Made by a program: the position numbers and the translations under genes
Notes under the pieces: model-generated
The model's input: only the letters and a program-made list of their open reading frames with translations
What the model was told of the DNA's origin: nothing
Database searches by the model: none
NCBI RefSeq assembly: GCF_001484195.1
Contig: NZ_LLYW01000015.1
Span: 1 to 48,905, forward strand
DNA from: Thermococcus celericrescens
GTDB lineage: Archaea; Methanobacteriota_B; Thermococci; Thermococcales; Thermococcaceae
Length of the DNA stretch: 48,905 bases
Reading direction: 5' to 3'
Part shown: piece by piece, positions 25,180 through 32,239 of the stretch
Layout: each line of letters starts with the position of its first letter
How positions within the stretch are numbered: position 1 is the stretch's first letter

Positions 25180-26060
25180 GGCCGGCCGTTTCCGTCGTTA
25201 TTCCTACATACAACCGAAACAAGCTCCTAACACGGGCCATTGAAAGCGTTTTAAGCCAAGAATTCAACGACTTCGAGGTTCTCGTAATAGACGGTGCGCG
25301 AAGCGAATCGACGAGAGAACTCGTCAGGTCCTTCGAGGACGGGCGCCTGAGATACATCCCCCAGAAAGGAAAGGGGATAGCGAACGCCCGCAACCTGGGA
25401 GTGATGAAGGCCAGAGGGGAGTTCATAGCGTTCATCGATGACGACGACCGCTGGCGGGAGGACAAGCTCGAACTCCAGATGGAGGCCTTCAAGGAGCTCC
25501 CAAATAACTACGGCCTGATATACACGGCGTTCACATACTACTACCTGGAGCGGGGAAAAATCCTGGGGGTAAAGCACCCCCGTGCGAGCGGGAACGTTTA
25601 CCGCCACCTGCTGAAAGACAACATAACAGGCACGTCCACCATAATGGTGAAGCGCGAGTGTTTCAAGAAGGCGGGGCTTTTTAGGGAGAACTTTCCGACG
25701 TGTGAGGACTGGGACATGTGGCTGAGGATGTCGAAGATATGCCTTTTTGGGGCGATAGACGAGCCGCTGGTGGACTACTCAATCCACTCCGGCCAGTTCT
25801 CCTTCGCCAAGTACCTGGCAGGGAGGTACAGAATGATAGAGGAGCACGGGGACATAAGACATGACCCGCGGGTTCTGAGCTACCACCTCCTCCAGATAGG
25901 GATTCTCAAGCTCTTTGGAGGCGATAGGAGCGGTGCAGCGGAGATCCTGAGGGCGTTTCGCCTCAACCCGACGATGAGGGGGAACTCCGTCGACATTCTG
26001 AGCTCTATCCTCGATGTGCGGACAAAGATATACATCCTCAAGTTCCTTGGCAGGCTCTGA
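25176..26060 (+). CDS. GT2-family glycosyltransferase (294 aa)
   Basis: This is an inverting GT-A glycosyltransferase. The nucleotide-binding start is VSVVIPTYNRNKLLTRAIES, the metal-binding acidic motif is AFIDDDDRW, and the catalytic region includes CEDWDMWLRMSK, with the usual ED pair. No membrane domain follows, so it is a soluble or peripheral enzyme. The start is GTG 25176, overlapping the sulfatase-like stop, with GGGGTGG upstream. Base composition here returns to the G+C-rich level of the chromosome, in contrast to the minus-strand operon. It ends the glycan region; donor sugar unknown. Confidence 0.88.
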   Translation: MRPAVSVVIPTYNRNKLLTRAIESVLSQEFNDFEVLVIDGARSESTRELVRSFEDGRLRYIPQKGKGIANARNLGVMKARGEFIAFIDDDDRWREDKLELQMEAFKELPNNYGLIYTAFTYYYLERGKILGVKHPRASGNVYRHLLKDNITGTSTIMVKRECFKKAGLFRENFPTCEDWDMWLRMSKICLFGAIDEPLVDYSIHSGQFSFAKYLAGRYRMIEEHGDIRHDPRVLSYHLLQIGILKLFGGDRSGAAEILRAFRLNPTMRGNSVDILSSILDVRTKIYILKFLGRL

Positions 26061-26110
26061 GCCCGATTACTTTTTAAACCCCCATAGAAAAGTCCCATTA
26101 GGTGACCCAA

Positions 26111-27244
26111 ATGAACACCGCCCTCATCGCAGTCATCATTGGAATCGCTGCCTTCTGGGTTATCCTCTACGCCCTCTTCGGAAGACGGGAAGAGAGGGAG
26201 GAGGGCCTAACGGTTGACCTCTTCATCGCCATGTGGCGCACAAAGCGGCTCCTCGGGTTCATCGACGGTCTCGCAAGTAGGAGCAGACGCTTCTGGAAGG
26301 TCTACGCGGATGTCGGAATCGCCCTCGGCTTTATGGGCATGGTCTACGTCTTCTATGCCCTCCTCAGAACCGCCCTGCAGACCATCCAAACGGGTGGTGA
26401 GCAGGCGGGGGTTCAGCTCGTCATCCCCGGGATAACCATACCCCTCTGGTACGGCCTGATAGCCCTCGCTGTCGTCATGGTGGTCCACGAGCTGAGTCAC
26501 GGAATAGTGGCGAGGGCCGAGAACCTGCCGCTGAAATCTGTGGGTCTGGTTCTCCTCGCAGTCATACCCGGCGCCTTCGTCGAGCCGGACGAGGAGGCGC
26601 TTGAGAGGGCCTCCCTGCGCACCAGGCTGAGGGTTTACGGAGCCGGCTCACTCGCCAACGTTGCAACGGCGCTCCTGGCTGTTTTGATCCTCAACTTCGC
26701 CATCTCACCCGTTCTTCAGCCATCCGGAATCCTCGTGTCCGGCGTGCTGGAGGACGGCCCGGCCCACGGAATCCTTCAGAAGGGGGACGTTATAGTCGCC
26801 ATGGACGGCCTTCAGATAAGGGACATGGAAAACTTCATAAACTTCATGAACGGGACGAAGCCAGGCCAGACCGTCACGCTCACGGTCCTCAGGGGAGGTC
26901 AGGAGCTGAACCTCCCGCTGAAGCTCGGGACGCATCCGGATAACCCGGAGAAGGGCTACATAGGGATCTACCCCGCGCAGAACGTGGTCTCAAAGGTTGG
27001 AGCCGACTGGCTGGTGCTGCCGCTGTTCTTCACATTCTACTGGATATACGTGCTCAACATAGGCATCGGACTTATGAACCTCTTCCCGCTCGTCCCGCTG
27101 GACGGCGGGAGGATGCTCGACGACGTGTTCAAACGCTACCTGCCGGAGAGCGTCGCGAAGCCGGTCAGGTACTTCACCATAGGGGTGGGCCTCTTCCTGC
27201 TGGCTCTCAACATTCTCCCGGCAATAATGAACCTCGCAGGGTGA
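26111..27244 (+). CDS. M50 site-2 protease with PDZ domain (377 aa)
   Basis: This is an intramembrane zinc metalloprotease. The catalytic HELSH is in VVMVVHELSHGIVARAE. The third zinc ligand region is NLFPLVPLDGGRMLDD, with the conserved DGG. A PDZ domain (SGVLEDGPAHGILQKGDVIVAMDGLQI) sits between the two halves. About six hydrophobic segments are visible. ATG 26111 is chosen since GGTGAC at 26101-26106 immediately precedes it, and a TATA box (CTTTTTAAACC) lies near 26070. It stands alone between the glycan genes and the thiolase. Substrates could include membrane-tethered regulators or signal-peptide remnants; none is indicated here. Confidence 0.92.
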   Translation: MNTALIAVIIGIAAFWVILYALFGRREEREEGLTVDLFIAMWRTKRLLGFIDGLASRSRRFWKVYADVGIALGFMGMVYVFYALLRTALQTIQTGGEQAGVQLVIPGITIPLWYGLIALAVVMVVHELSHGIVARAENLPLKSVGLVLLAVIPGAFVEPDEEALERASLRTRLRVYGAGSLANVATALLAVLILNFAISPVLQPSGILVSGVLEDGPAHGILQKGDVIVAMDGLQIRDMENFINFMNGTKPGQTVTLTVLRGGQELNLPLKLGTHPDNPEKGYIGIYPAQNVVSKVGADWLVLPLFFTFYWIYVLNIGIGLMNLFPLVPLDGGRMLDDVFKRYLPESVAKPVRYFTIGVGLFLLALNILPAIMNLAG

Positions 27245-27302
27245 GCCCGGCTGCAGCCCTCAACCTTTTTAAGGGACGTCCCAATTCCAGTCCGGTGAGT
27301 GG

Positions 27303-28274
27303 ATGAAGTGCTCCAAGTGTAACCGCGAGGCAGTCTATCACGCTCGCTACACGGGTAGGTACTACTGCAGAAAGCACTTCAACGAACTCGTGGAGAAGAA
27401 GTTCAAGGAGACCGTCAAAAGGTACCGCCTCATAGAGAAGGGTGAGAGGATAGCCGTGGGCGTGAGCGGCGGAAAGGACAGCGTCGTCCTCATGCACCTC
27501 CTGGCGAAGCTGCGCGAGAGGTTCCCCTTCGAGCTCGTGGCCGTAACGATTGACGAAGGAATAGCCGGATACAGGCCTCCCAGTGTCGAGATGGCCAGGA
27601 GGAACGCCGAGAAGCTGGGCATAGAGCACAGGGTCTATTCATTCAAGGAGTACATGGGCTTCACCCTGGACGAGACCGTTGAGATAATGGGGAGCTTTGA
27701 AAAGGGCGAGAGAGTTGGGGCGTGCTCCTACTGCGGCGTCTGGAGGCGCTGGCTCCTAAACTACGCGGCTAAGGACGTGGGCGCCGACAGATTGGCCGTG
27801 GGGCACAACCTCGACGACGAGGTTCAGATGTTCATCATGAACATACTGCGCGGTGATGTGGCACGCCTCGGAAGGACCGGTCCCTACTATGAGGAGATAC
27901 ACCCAGAGCTGGTCCCCAGGATAAAGCCGCTCCGTGAGATTCCCGAGAAGGAGATAGTTCTCTACGCGGTCCTCAACAACATAGAGGTTGATTTCAGCGA
28001 GTGCCCCTACACCGTTGAGGCATTCAGGGCCGAAATTCGGGACTGGATCAACGAGATGGAGGAGAGGCATCCGGGGACGAAGTATCAGATACTGAGGAGC
28101 TACGACAAGCTATTCCCCCTCATAGCGAGGACGTACACCAAAAGGACGAGCGAGCTGAACAGGTGCAAAATCTGCGGCCAGCCGACGACGGGAGAGATAT
28201 GCAAGGCCTGCCAGTTCCGCCTCCAGGTGGAGAAGAGGGCAAGGGAGAGGGGGCTGACCTTCAGGGTTAAATGA
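27303..28274 (+). CDS. ncsA: NcsA-like tRNA 2-thiolation protein (323 aa)
   Basis: This PP-loop ATPase of the Ncs6/Ctu1/TtuA superfamily is the second one in the window. It has an N-terminal zinc finger (Cys3, Cys6, Cys22, His25), PP-loop SGGKDS at 55-60, the iron-sulfur ligands Cys141 and Cys144 (ACSYCGVWRR) plus Cys234 (FSECPYTVEA), VGHNLDDEV, and a C-terminal zinc finger (CKIC...CKAC). SYCGVWRR, IPRxKPL-like PRIKPLREIPEKEIVLYA and ECPY follow the NcsA/Ctu1 pattern, which points to 2-thiolation of U34 in tRNAs for Lys, Glu and Gln. ATG 27303 directly follows GGTGAGTGG. TATA lies near 27265-27273. The choice of NcsA over TtuA is by sequence character, not proven. Confidence 0.8.
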   Translation: MKCSKCNREAVYHARYTGRYYCRKHFNELVEKKFKETVKRYRLIEKGERIAVGVSGGKDSVVLMHLLAKLRERFPFELVAVTIDEGIAGYRPPSVEMARRNAEKLGIEHRVYSFKEYMGFTLDETVEIMGSFEKGERVGACSYCGVWRRWLLNYAAKDVGADRLAVGHNLDDEVQMFIMNILRGDVARLGRTGPYYEEIHPELVPRIKPLREIPEKEIVLYAVLNNIEVDFSECPYTVEAFRAEIRDWINEMEERHPGTKYQILRSYDKLFPLIARTYTKRTSELNRCKICGQPTTGEICKACQFRLQVEKRARERGLTFRVK

Positions 28275-28291
28275 ATTTTGGTTTTTAAAGC

Positions 28292-28320
28292 TGTTAAGTA
28301 GCACTTAACAAAGTTTATAA
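28292..28320 (+). promoter_or_regulatory. Promoter with 8-bp inverted repeat, upstream of the ATPase remnant
   Basis: TGTTAAGTAGCACTTAACA (28292-28310) is an 8-bp perfect inverted repeat with a 3-nt centre. It sits directly against the TATA box GTTTATAAAC (28313-28320). This is an upstream operator position overlapping the BRE. It now drives only the deleted ATPase gene and the small downstream ORF. Confidence 0.55.
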
Positions 28321-28343
28321 ACTGCCATTAGTTATTGGTTAAC

Positions 28344-28566
28344 ATGAATGAGGAACTCGCAAAGGTTCTCGTTGAGTGAAGAGCTAATCCAAGTGAGCTA
28401 CGACGTTTCAGACCCCGAAACCTTCGGCAGAGAGGTAAGGGCCCTCAAAAAGGCCATGTGCGAGTTCGGGATTAAAAGGGCCAGGCTGATAACCTGGGAC
28501 GTCGAAAAGAGCGTGGATGGCGTAGAAATAATCCCACTCTGGAGGTTCCTCCTTGAGGACTATTGA
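28344..28566 (+). pseudogene. Internally deleted archaeal AAA ATPase gene
   Basis: The first 11 codons from ATG 28344 read MNEELAKVLVE then TGA, a plausible ATPase N-terminus. In the neighbouring frame the sequence continues without a gap as SEELIQVSYDVSDPETFGREVRALKKA...ARLITWD...GVEIIPLWRFLLEDY. This is the C-terminal restriction-like/DUF4143-type tail of archaeal ATPases that usually have about 400 to 450 residues. The promoter and the 5' and 3' ends survive, but the Walker-containing middle is gone. A 72-residue product from ATG 28348 could still be made. Confidence 0.65.
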
Positions 28567-28750
28567 AACGCCGATTCCGCTCGAAGAGCTCGAGGAAATC
28601 ATGGAAAAGAGCGGGGCAGAGGTTAAGCTGACGGTTCTCGGGAAAATCGAGAGAAACGGCATACCCCTCAGCAGGGTTCTGATAGAGGGAAACGAAAGGG
28701 AAATCGAGCGCTTCATGGAGACGCTCCGCCTGGCGAGGGCGGGAGGTTAG
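28553..28750 (+). CDS. Small hypothetical protein (65 aa)
   Basis: This small charged protein begins at TTG 28553, supported by GGAGGT (28541-28546) 6 nt upstream. It overlaps the end of the ATPase remnant by 14 nt. It reads RTIETPIPLEELEEIMEKSGAEVKLTVLGKIERNG and ends in a basic helix (EREIERFMETLRLARAGG). The helix-strand-strand-helix pattern suggests a compact soluble fold. I do not recognise the family. Position and overlap suggest it was translationally coupled to the intact ATPase. Codon use looks normal for this chromosome. Confidence 0.5.
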   Translation: MRTIETPIPLEELEEIMEKSGAEVKLTVLGKIERNGIPLSRVLIEGNEREIERFMETLRLARAGG

Positions 28751-28879
28751 TTTGGGGAGCAAACTTTTGATGGGTTATTTCTTTGCGTTGGGAGGCATAG
28801 TCCCGGCGTTCGTTTTGCACTCCTCGGCAAATTTAGCAGGACTCACAGTTCAGAGGATCAAATAAAGGAAAAGCAGAAA

Positions 28880-29638
28880 TTAGACCTTTCCGGGCTTCTC
28901 TATTTCTACTCTCCCATTAACGAGGCGGAAGACGTAGCCCTCCGCCGTTGGGGCAAAATCCGGCAGCGGAGAGGTCCTTACGAACATTCTCTCGACGCCG
29001 GGGTTCTCCGTCGGCTGGAACTCTATGAGGTACTGGCTGTAAAGGGCCATCCAAGATACCAGCTCCTCGGAGGCACGACATCTGTTGAGGAGGAATATGT
29101 TGAGGGGCCTTTTCCTGTTCTCAAAGAGTCTGGCGCGCTCCTTGAGGGCCATGAGACGCTGAAAGACCCTTATGAAGTTCTTCTCGCCGAGGAGGAAGGC
29201 CATCCCGTCAACCGTGACGTCAATCCCCACAGGCCTCTTGTCCCCGATTCTCTCCCTCAGGACCCTCCTGTAGAGCTGGTTGTACTTGGGAAGGAACGTG
29301 CTCACGTCTATTGTTAGATCCGTGTAAACGTAGCCCTCGGAGTACTTGAGGCTGTAGAAGGACGAGAATATGTCAATGACCGCGAGGTCCCCCTTTCCCC
29401 CAAGTTCATTAAGGTTAAAGTTTATCGCCCCAAGCTTCATTCTGAGGGGCGTTATGGGGAGTACTGAGTCCAAAATGACACCAAAATCGCCCATCTCCAT
29501 TCTCCGCCTCAGTATCTCAAACCCAAGGGCCCAGCCGCGGGAGTATGTGTCATAGGTTATCAGCAGATTGCTGTCCTCCAAGAGGCCTCCCCCAAGTGCC
29601 TCATCGAGGATGGGAATACCTGTGCTAAGTATCTCCAC
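28880..29638 (-). CDS. KaiC/RecA-like protein with degenerate Walker A (252 aa)
   Basis: The fold starts as in KaiC-type ATPases (LSTGIPILDEALGGGLLEDSNLLITYD), but the P-loop is replaced by YDTYSRGWALG, with no GKT/S. A Walker B-like strand is present as DLAVIDIFSS. The protein therefore probably does not hydrolyse ATP in the usual way. It also resembles the DUF257 proteins at the start of the window in overall plan. I chose GTG 29638 rather than the in-frame ATG at 29662, because the TATA box (AAGTATTTAAC complement, 29674-29683) puts the transcript start near 29653 and GGTGGTT lies just before 29638. It is divergent from the membrane protein gene. Function unknown. Confidence 0.65.
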   Translation of the reverse strand: MEILSTGIPILDEALGGGLLEDSNLLITYDTYSRGWALGFEILRRRMEMGDFGVILDSVLPITPLRMKLGAINFNLNELGGKGDLAVIDIFSSFYSLKYSEGYVYTDLTIDVSTFLPKYNQLYRRVLRERIGDKRPVGIDVTVDGMAFLLGEKNFIRVFQRLMALKERARLFENRKRPLNIFLLNRCRASEELVSWMALYSQYLIEFQPTENPGVERMFVRTSPLPDFAPTAEGYVFRLVNGRVEIEKPGKV

Positions 29639-29802
29639 CTCAACCACCAACAAGATATTCATGCATCAAAGTATTTAACTCTAAGCTCCTCTAACTGTTT
29701 TAAGGAAAATCGGTACAGGGACAATTGAGCATCGTGTTCTGAAATTCAGAGAAAGTCCGGGGTATAAATAGGTGAATGTCGTATCCCCACTTGGTGATAA
29801 GC

Positions 29803-30417
29803 GTGGAAGAAGTTAAGGAACTTAGGGAAGTGCTCGAGAGGGTCGAGGGCAAGCTGATAGCGGCGGGGAAGATGTACGGGGCGATGAACTTTGGAGCCTG
29901 GCTCTCGGTGATGCTGCTCTACTACGCCATCATAGGAGTCTTCGACCTCCCGTGGCAGTTTAACCTGATCTACTGGCCGGCGGCTTTTGTGGTAGCAATG
30001 GGATTCACCGGAAGGGTGTGGAAGCGTCTTCAAAAACTGGGAAGGGTTACCGGAAGAGAAGCGGAAGCATCGACCCTCGGAGGGATCTTAGTAGCTCTTT
30101 CCTGGATAACGGGGATAATCCTGGGATGGGGCATTGTTCCAAGGATGCACCTCGGGGTGAACGCCGAAGCGAGCCTGGCCATGGGGTTTCTAAGCTTCAT
30201 AGCATTCTCTGTATTCGCAATGTGGCTGGTTTTTGCCAAATACGGTGGGGCCGAGCGTGAAATAATTCCCGCTTTTCTTATCCCCGCCATCGGGATACCT
30301 GTTGCAATGGGGATGGAAACGGGCGCTATGGCATGGGCAGGCTTCGTTGTGGGGCTGGGGTTCACCCTTACCGTGATGTGGTACCTCCACTCGGCCTTCA
30401 GGGCAATAGAGCGGTGA
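29803..30417 (+). CDS. Five-to-six-pass membrane protein paired with a wHTH regulator (204 aa)
   Basis: The start is GTG 29803, preceded by GGTGATAAGC. The ATG at 29776 lies only about 7 nt beyond the TATA box (GTATAAATA, 29762-29770), too close to be transcribed. The N-terminus is a charged helix (MEEVKELREVLERVEGKLIAAGKMYGA). About five or six hydrophobic segments follow, with a conserved-looking YWPAAFVVAMGF and a C-terminal FTLTVMWYLHSAFRAIER. The next gene, a winged-helix protein, starts 4 nt after the stop. Such membrane-protein/regulator pairs are common in archaea and may form a sensing unit; this is inference. No family name is given. Confidence 0.7.
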   Translation: MEEVKELREVLERVEGKLIAAGKMYGAMNFGAWLSVMLLYYAIIGVFDLPWQFNLIYWPAAFVVAMGFTGRVWKRLQKLGRVTGREAEASTLGGILVALSWITGIILGWGIVPRMHLGVNAEASLAMGFLSFIAFSVFAMWLVFAKYGGAEREIIPAFLIPAIGIPVAMGMETGAMAWAGFVVGLGFTLTVMWYLHSAFRAIER

Positions 30418-30421
30418 TAGC

Positions 30422-30730
30422 ATGGAGGCTCTGCGGGAGCTGAGCAGGAACAACACACTCGGAAATCCGGTTAGGTTAGGGGTGATGCTGTATCTGCTCC
30501 CCCGAGGGAGGGTGCTCTTTAGGGATCTCCTGGAGGTCCTGGAGGTAACACCAGGCAATCTTGACTCACACCTTAAGGCCCTTGAAAAGGCCGGCTACAT
30601 TGAGGTCTACAAGGTGATAGCGGACAGACCGAGGACAGCCGTTAGAATAACGGAGAAGGGAGCGAAGGAAACCGGAGAGTATCTGAGGGCCCTGAAGGAA
30701 GCGCTATCACTCATTCCCGCGGAGGACTGA
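30422..30730 (+). CDS. Winged-helix transcriptional regulator (102 aa)
   Basis: This small archaeal regulator has a single winged helix-turn-helix domain. Helices are in LSRNNTLGNPVRLGVMLYLLP, the recognition helix in TPGNLDSHLKALEKAGYIEVYK, and the wing in RPRTAVRITEKGAKET. It ends in a short dimerisation helix. It resembles HTH_34/ArsR-MarR-like proteins in which GNLDSHL is typical. ATG 30422 follows GCGGTGATAG in the end of the membrane protein gene, so the two are one operon. It probably autoregulates the divergent promoter region around 29680-29800, though no clear palindrome is seen there. Confidence 0.85.
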   Translation: MEALRELSRNNTLGNPVRLGVMLYLLPRGRVLFRDLLEVLEVTPGNLDSHLKALEKAGYIEVYKVIADRPRTAVRITEKGAKETGEYLRALKEALSLIPAED

Positions 30731-30861
30731 ACGGATAGCCCTTCTTCGTGACATTTTTCTTTTGCAAGCCTCGCCCTTTAGGGCGAGAACGACCACCCAA
30801 CTGGCCCTTAATCGGGAAAGCAACACTCTTTTAAAGCCTAAGAGTCATACTATGCTTTGAA

Positions 30862-32166
30862 ATGAAGCGCTCAGTAACAGTAAAACTCCAGCCCTCAACG
30901 GAACAAGAAAAGGCTCTTTTCGAATTAGCTCACGCTTCAGCAATAATCTGGAACAAGCTCAATTACCAGCGTTTAAAACAATTCAAAGAATTCGGTAAGA
31001 TTGATTTTAACGGGACGGAAAAGGAAGCCTATCACGAGTTCAAAAACTGGATTGGTGGCTCAACAGTCCAGCAGTTGGCGAGGAAGAACGCCGAAAGCTG
31101 GCGCTCATTCTTCGCCCTCAACAAGAAGAAAAAGAGTGGAGAATTACCAGAATGGTTCAAGCCAAAACCTCCGGGTTTTGTTAGAGAAGAGAACGGGAGG
31201 AAAATCTTCATTATACTACTCCGGAACGACCAATACAAGATTGACGGGAATGTCATCGAGTTGAGACGCCTCGGAAAGTTTGGGAGACTGAGAATCCAGT
31301 TTAAAGGAAAAATTCATCTTAAAGGCAAGCAGGGGCGCTTGGAGATAACTTATGACAACGTTAGGAAGAAGTGGTATGCTCACGTTAGCTTTACCGTGGA
31401 AGAAAAACTAATCAATGGTGAGTGGGTGAGAGTTCCGAGACAACCCTCGGGAAACCTATCGGCGGGAATTGACTTGGGAGTGAACAACCTTATGGCAATC
31501 TACGTTGAAAACGGGGAAAACTTCCTCGTGAACGGGAGACCCTTAAAGAGCATTGATTTTTACTGGCGGAGGAGAATAGCCGAGTATCAATCCAAACTCA
31601 ACAGGAGTGGTTCCAAAAAGAGCAGGAAGCTCAAAAGAATGCACGAGAATGCCAAACTTCAGGCGAAGCACTACATTAATACTGCTGTTAGACAGACCCT
31701 TGAAAAACTCTACCAGTTAAGTGTTTCCAGAATCGTGGTTGGCTATCCGAAGGGGATTGCCAGAAACTCTGAGAAAGGCAGGAGGCAGAATTTCATTCTC
31801 TCCCACGTCTGGCGGTTCAATTATGTTATTAAACGCTTAAAAGAGGTTGCCGAAGAGTATGGTATCACTGTCATTGTTGTTAATGAGGCTTTCACTTCTC
31901 AATCTTGCCCTCTCTGCGGCCAACGCCATTCGAATGGTAGGATTTTCAGGGGTTTGTTTAAGTGCCGCAGGGAGGGCGTTGTAATGAACGCTGACTTAGT
32001 TGGAGCGTTTAATATTTTGAAGAAGGCAGTAAAAACCATAACCCCGAGCCTGCCGGGTTTAACGGTGGGTAGGGGTAACTGGCTCAAGGCCGAGCCGGAG
32101 GGGTTGAAAACCCGCTTTCTAGTGGGTCTGAATGAGACCCCTCAAACCTCTCCGCCCTTAGGTTAG
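30862..32166 (+). CDS. tnpB: TnpB protein with atypical RuvC-II motif (434 aa)
   Basis: This is an OrfB_IS605-type RNA-guided nuclease. RuvC motif I is SAGIDLGVNNLMAI (Asp204) and motif III is VMNADLVGAFNIL (Asp378). At motif II the segment is IVVGYPKGIARN: the residue aligned with the catalytic Glu of the other TnpB (IALEDL) is Gly294. The zinc region has Cys349 and Cys352 (CPLC) but only one Cys (368) in KCRREGV. These features recur, as far as I recall, in a Thermococcales TnpB group, so they are probably lineage traits rather than damage. A shifted acidic residue (for example in RLKEVAEEYG, 325-334) could replace Glu. The ATG at 30862 follows a TATA-like CTTTTAAAG near 30830. Confidence 0.88.
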   Translation: MKRSVTVKLQPSTEQEKALFELAHASAIIWNKLNYQRLKQFKEFGKIDFNGTEKEAYHEFKNWIGGSTVQQLARKNAESWRSFFALNKKKKSGELPEWFKPKPPGFVREENGRKIFIILLRNDQYKIDGNVIELRRLGKFGRLRIQFKGKIHLKGKQGRLEITYDNVRKKWYAHVSFTVEEKLINGEWVRVPRQPSGNLSAGIDLGVNNLMAIYVENGENFLVNGRPLKSIDFYWRRRIAEYQSKLNRSGSKKSRKLKRMHENAKLQAKHYINTAVRQTLEKLYQLSVSRIVVGYPKGIARNSEKGRRQNFILSHVWRFNYVIKRLKEVAEEYGITVIVVNEAFTSQSCPLCGQRHSNGRIFRGLFKCRREGVVMNADLVGAFNILKKAVKTITPSLPGLTVGRGNWLKAEPEGLKTRFLVGLNETPQTSPPLG

Positions 32167-32211
32167 GGGTTTCCTCGGCGGAAACCCCCCTTCAGGACGG
32201 GGAAGAGGTCA
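32040..32211 (+). ncRNA. Predicted omegaRNA region of the TnpB element
   Basis: The 3' end of tnpB and the element right end are expected to encode the guide RNA scaffold. This stretch is rich in complementary G/C blocks, including the 9-bp hairpin 32166-32174/32180-32188. Its blocks AACCCC, GGGGTAA and GGCCGAGCCG are shared in order with the TnpB-less remnant. Coding constraint cannot explain that in the remnant. The guide would start near 32212. Confidence 0.45.
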
Positions 32212-32239
32212 TCACCACCCTCCAGCCGGTTCCAAGCAG

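Larger units (their letters stand above)
30750..32211 (+). mobile_element. IS200/IS605-type element carrying only tnpB
   Basis: A roughly 1.46-kb element. The left end has a T-rich run and then the hairpin TCGCCCTTTAGGGCGA (30771-30786). The right end has the 9-bp hairpin 32166-32174/32180-32188, then a ~22-nt tail ending GAGGTCA. There are no terminal inverted repeats, as expected for IS200/IS605. There is no Y1 transposase (TnpA) in the element or window, so mobility would need one in trans. The remnant at 2854-3262 shares both ends. The limits are set by that comparison. Confidence 0.8.

Noticed and set aside
27273-27282. 10-bp palindrome GGGACGTCCC beside the ncsA TATA box
   Set aside because: Short and G+C-rich; expected by chance at this frequency in such DNA, so not claimed as an operator.
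28770-28865. Possible 31-residue hydrophobic peptide (MGYFFALGGIVPAFVLHSS and on)
   Set aside because: Too short to judge, weak ribosome site, and no recognisable family. It could be a remnant of a membrane gene but cannot be supported.
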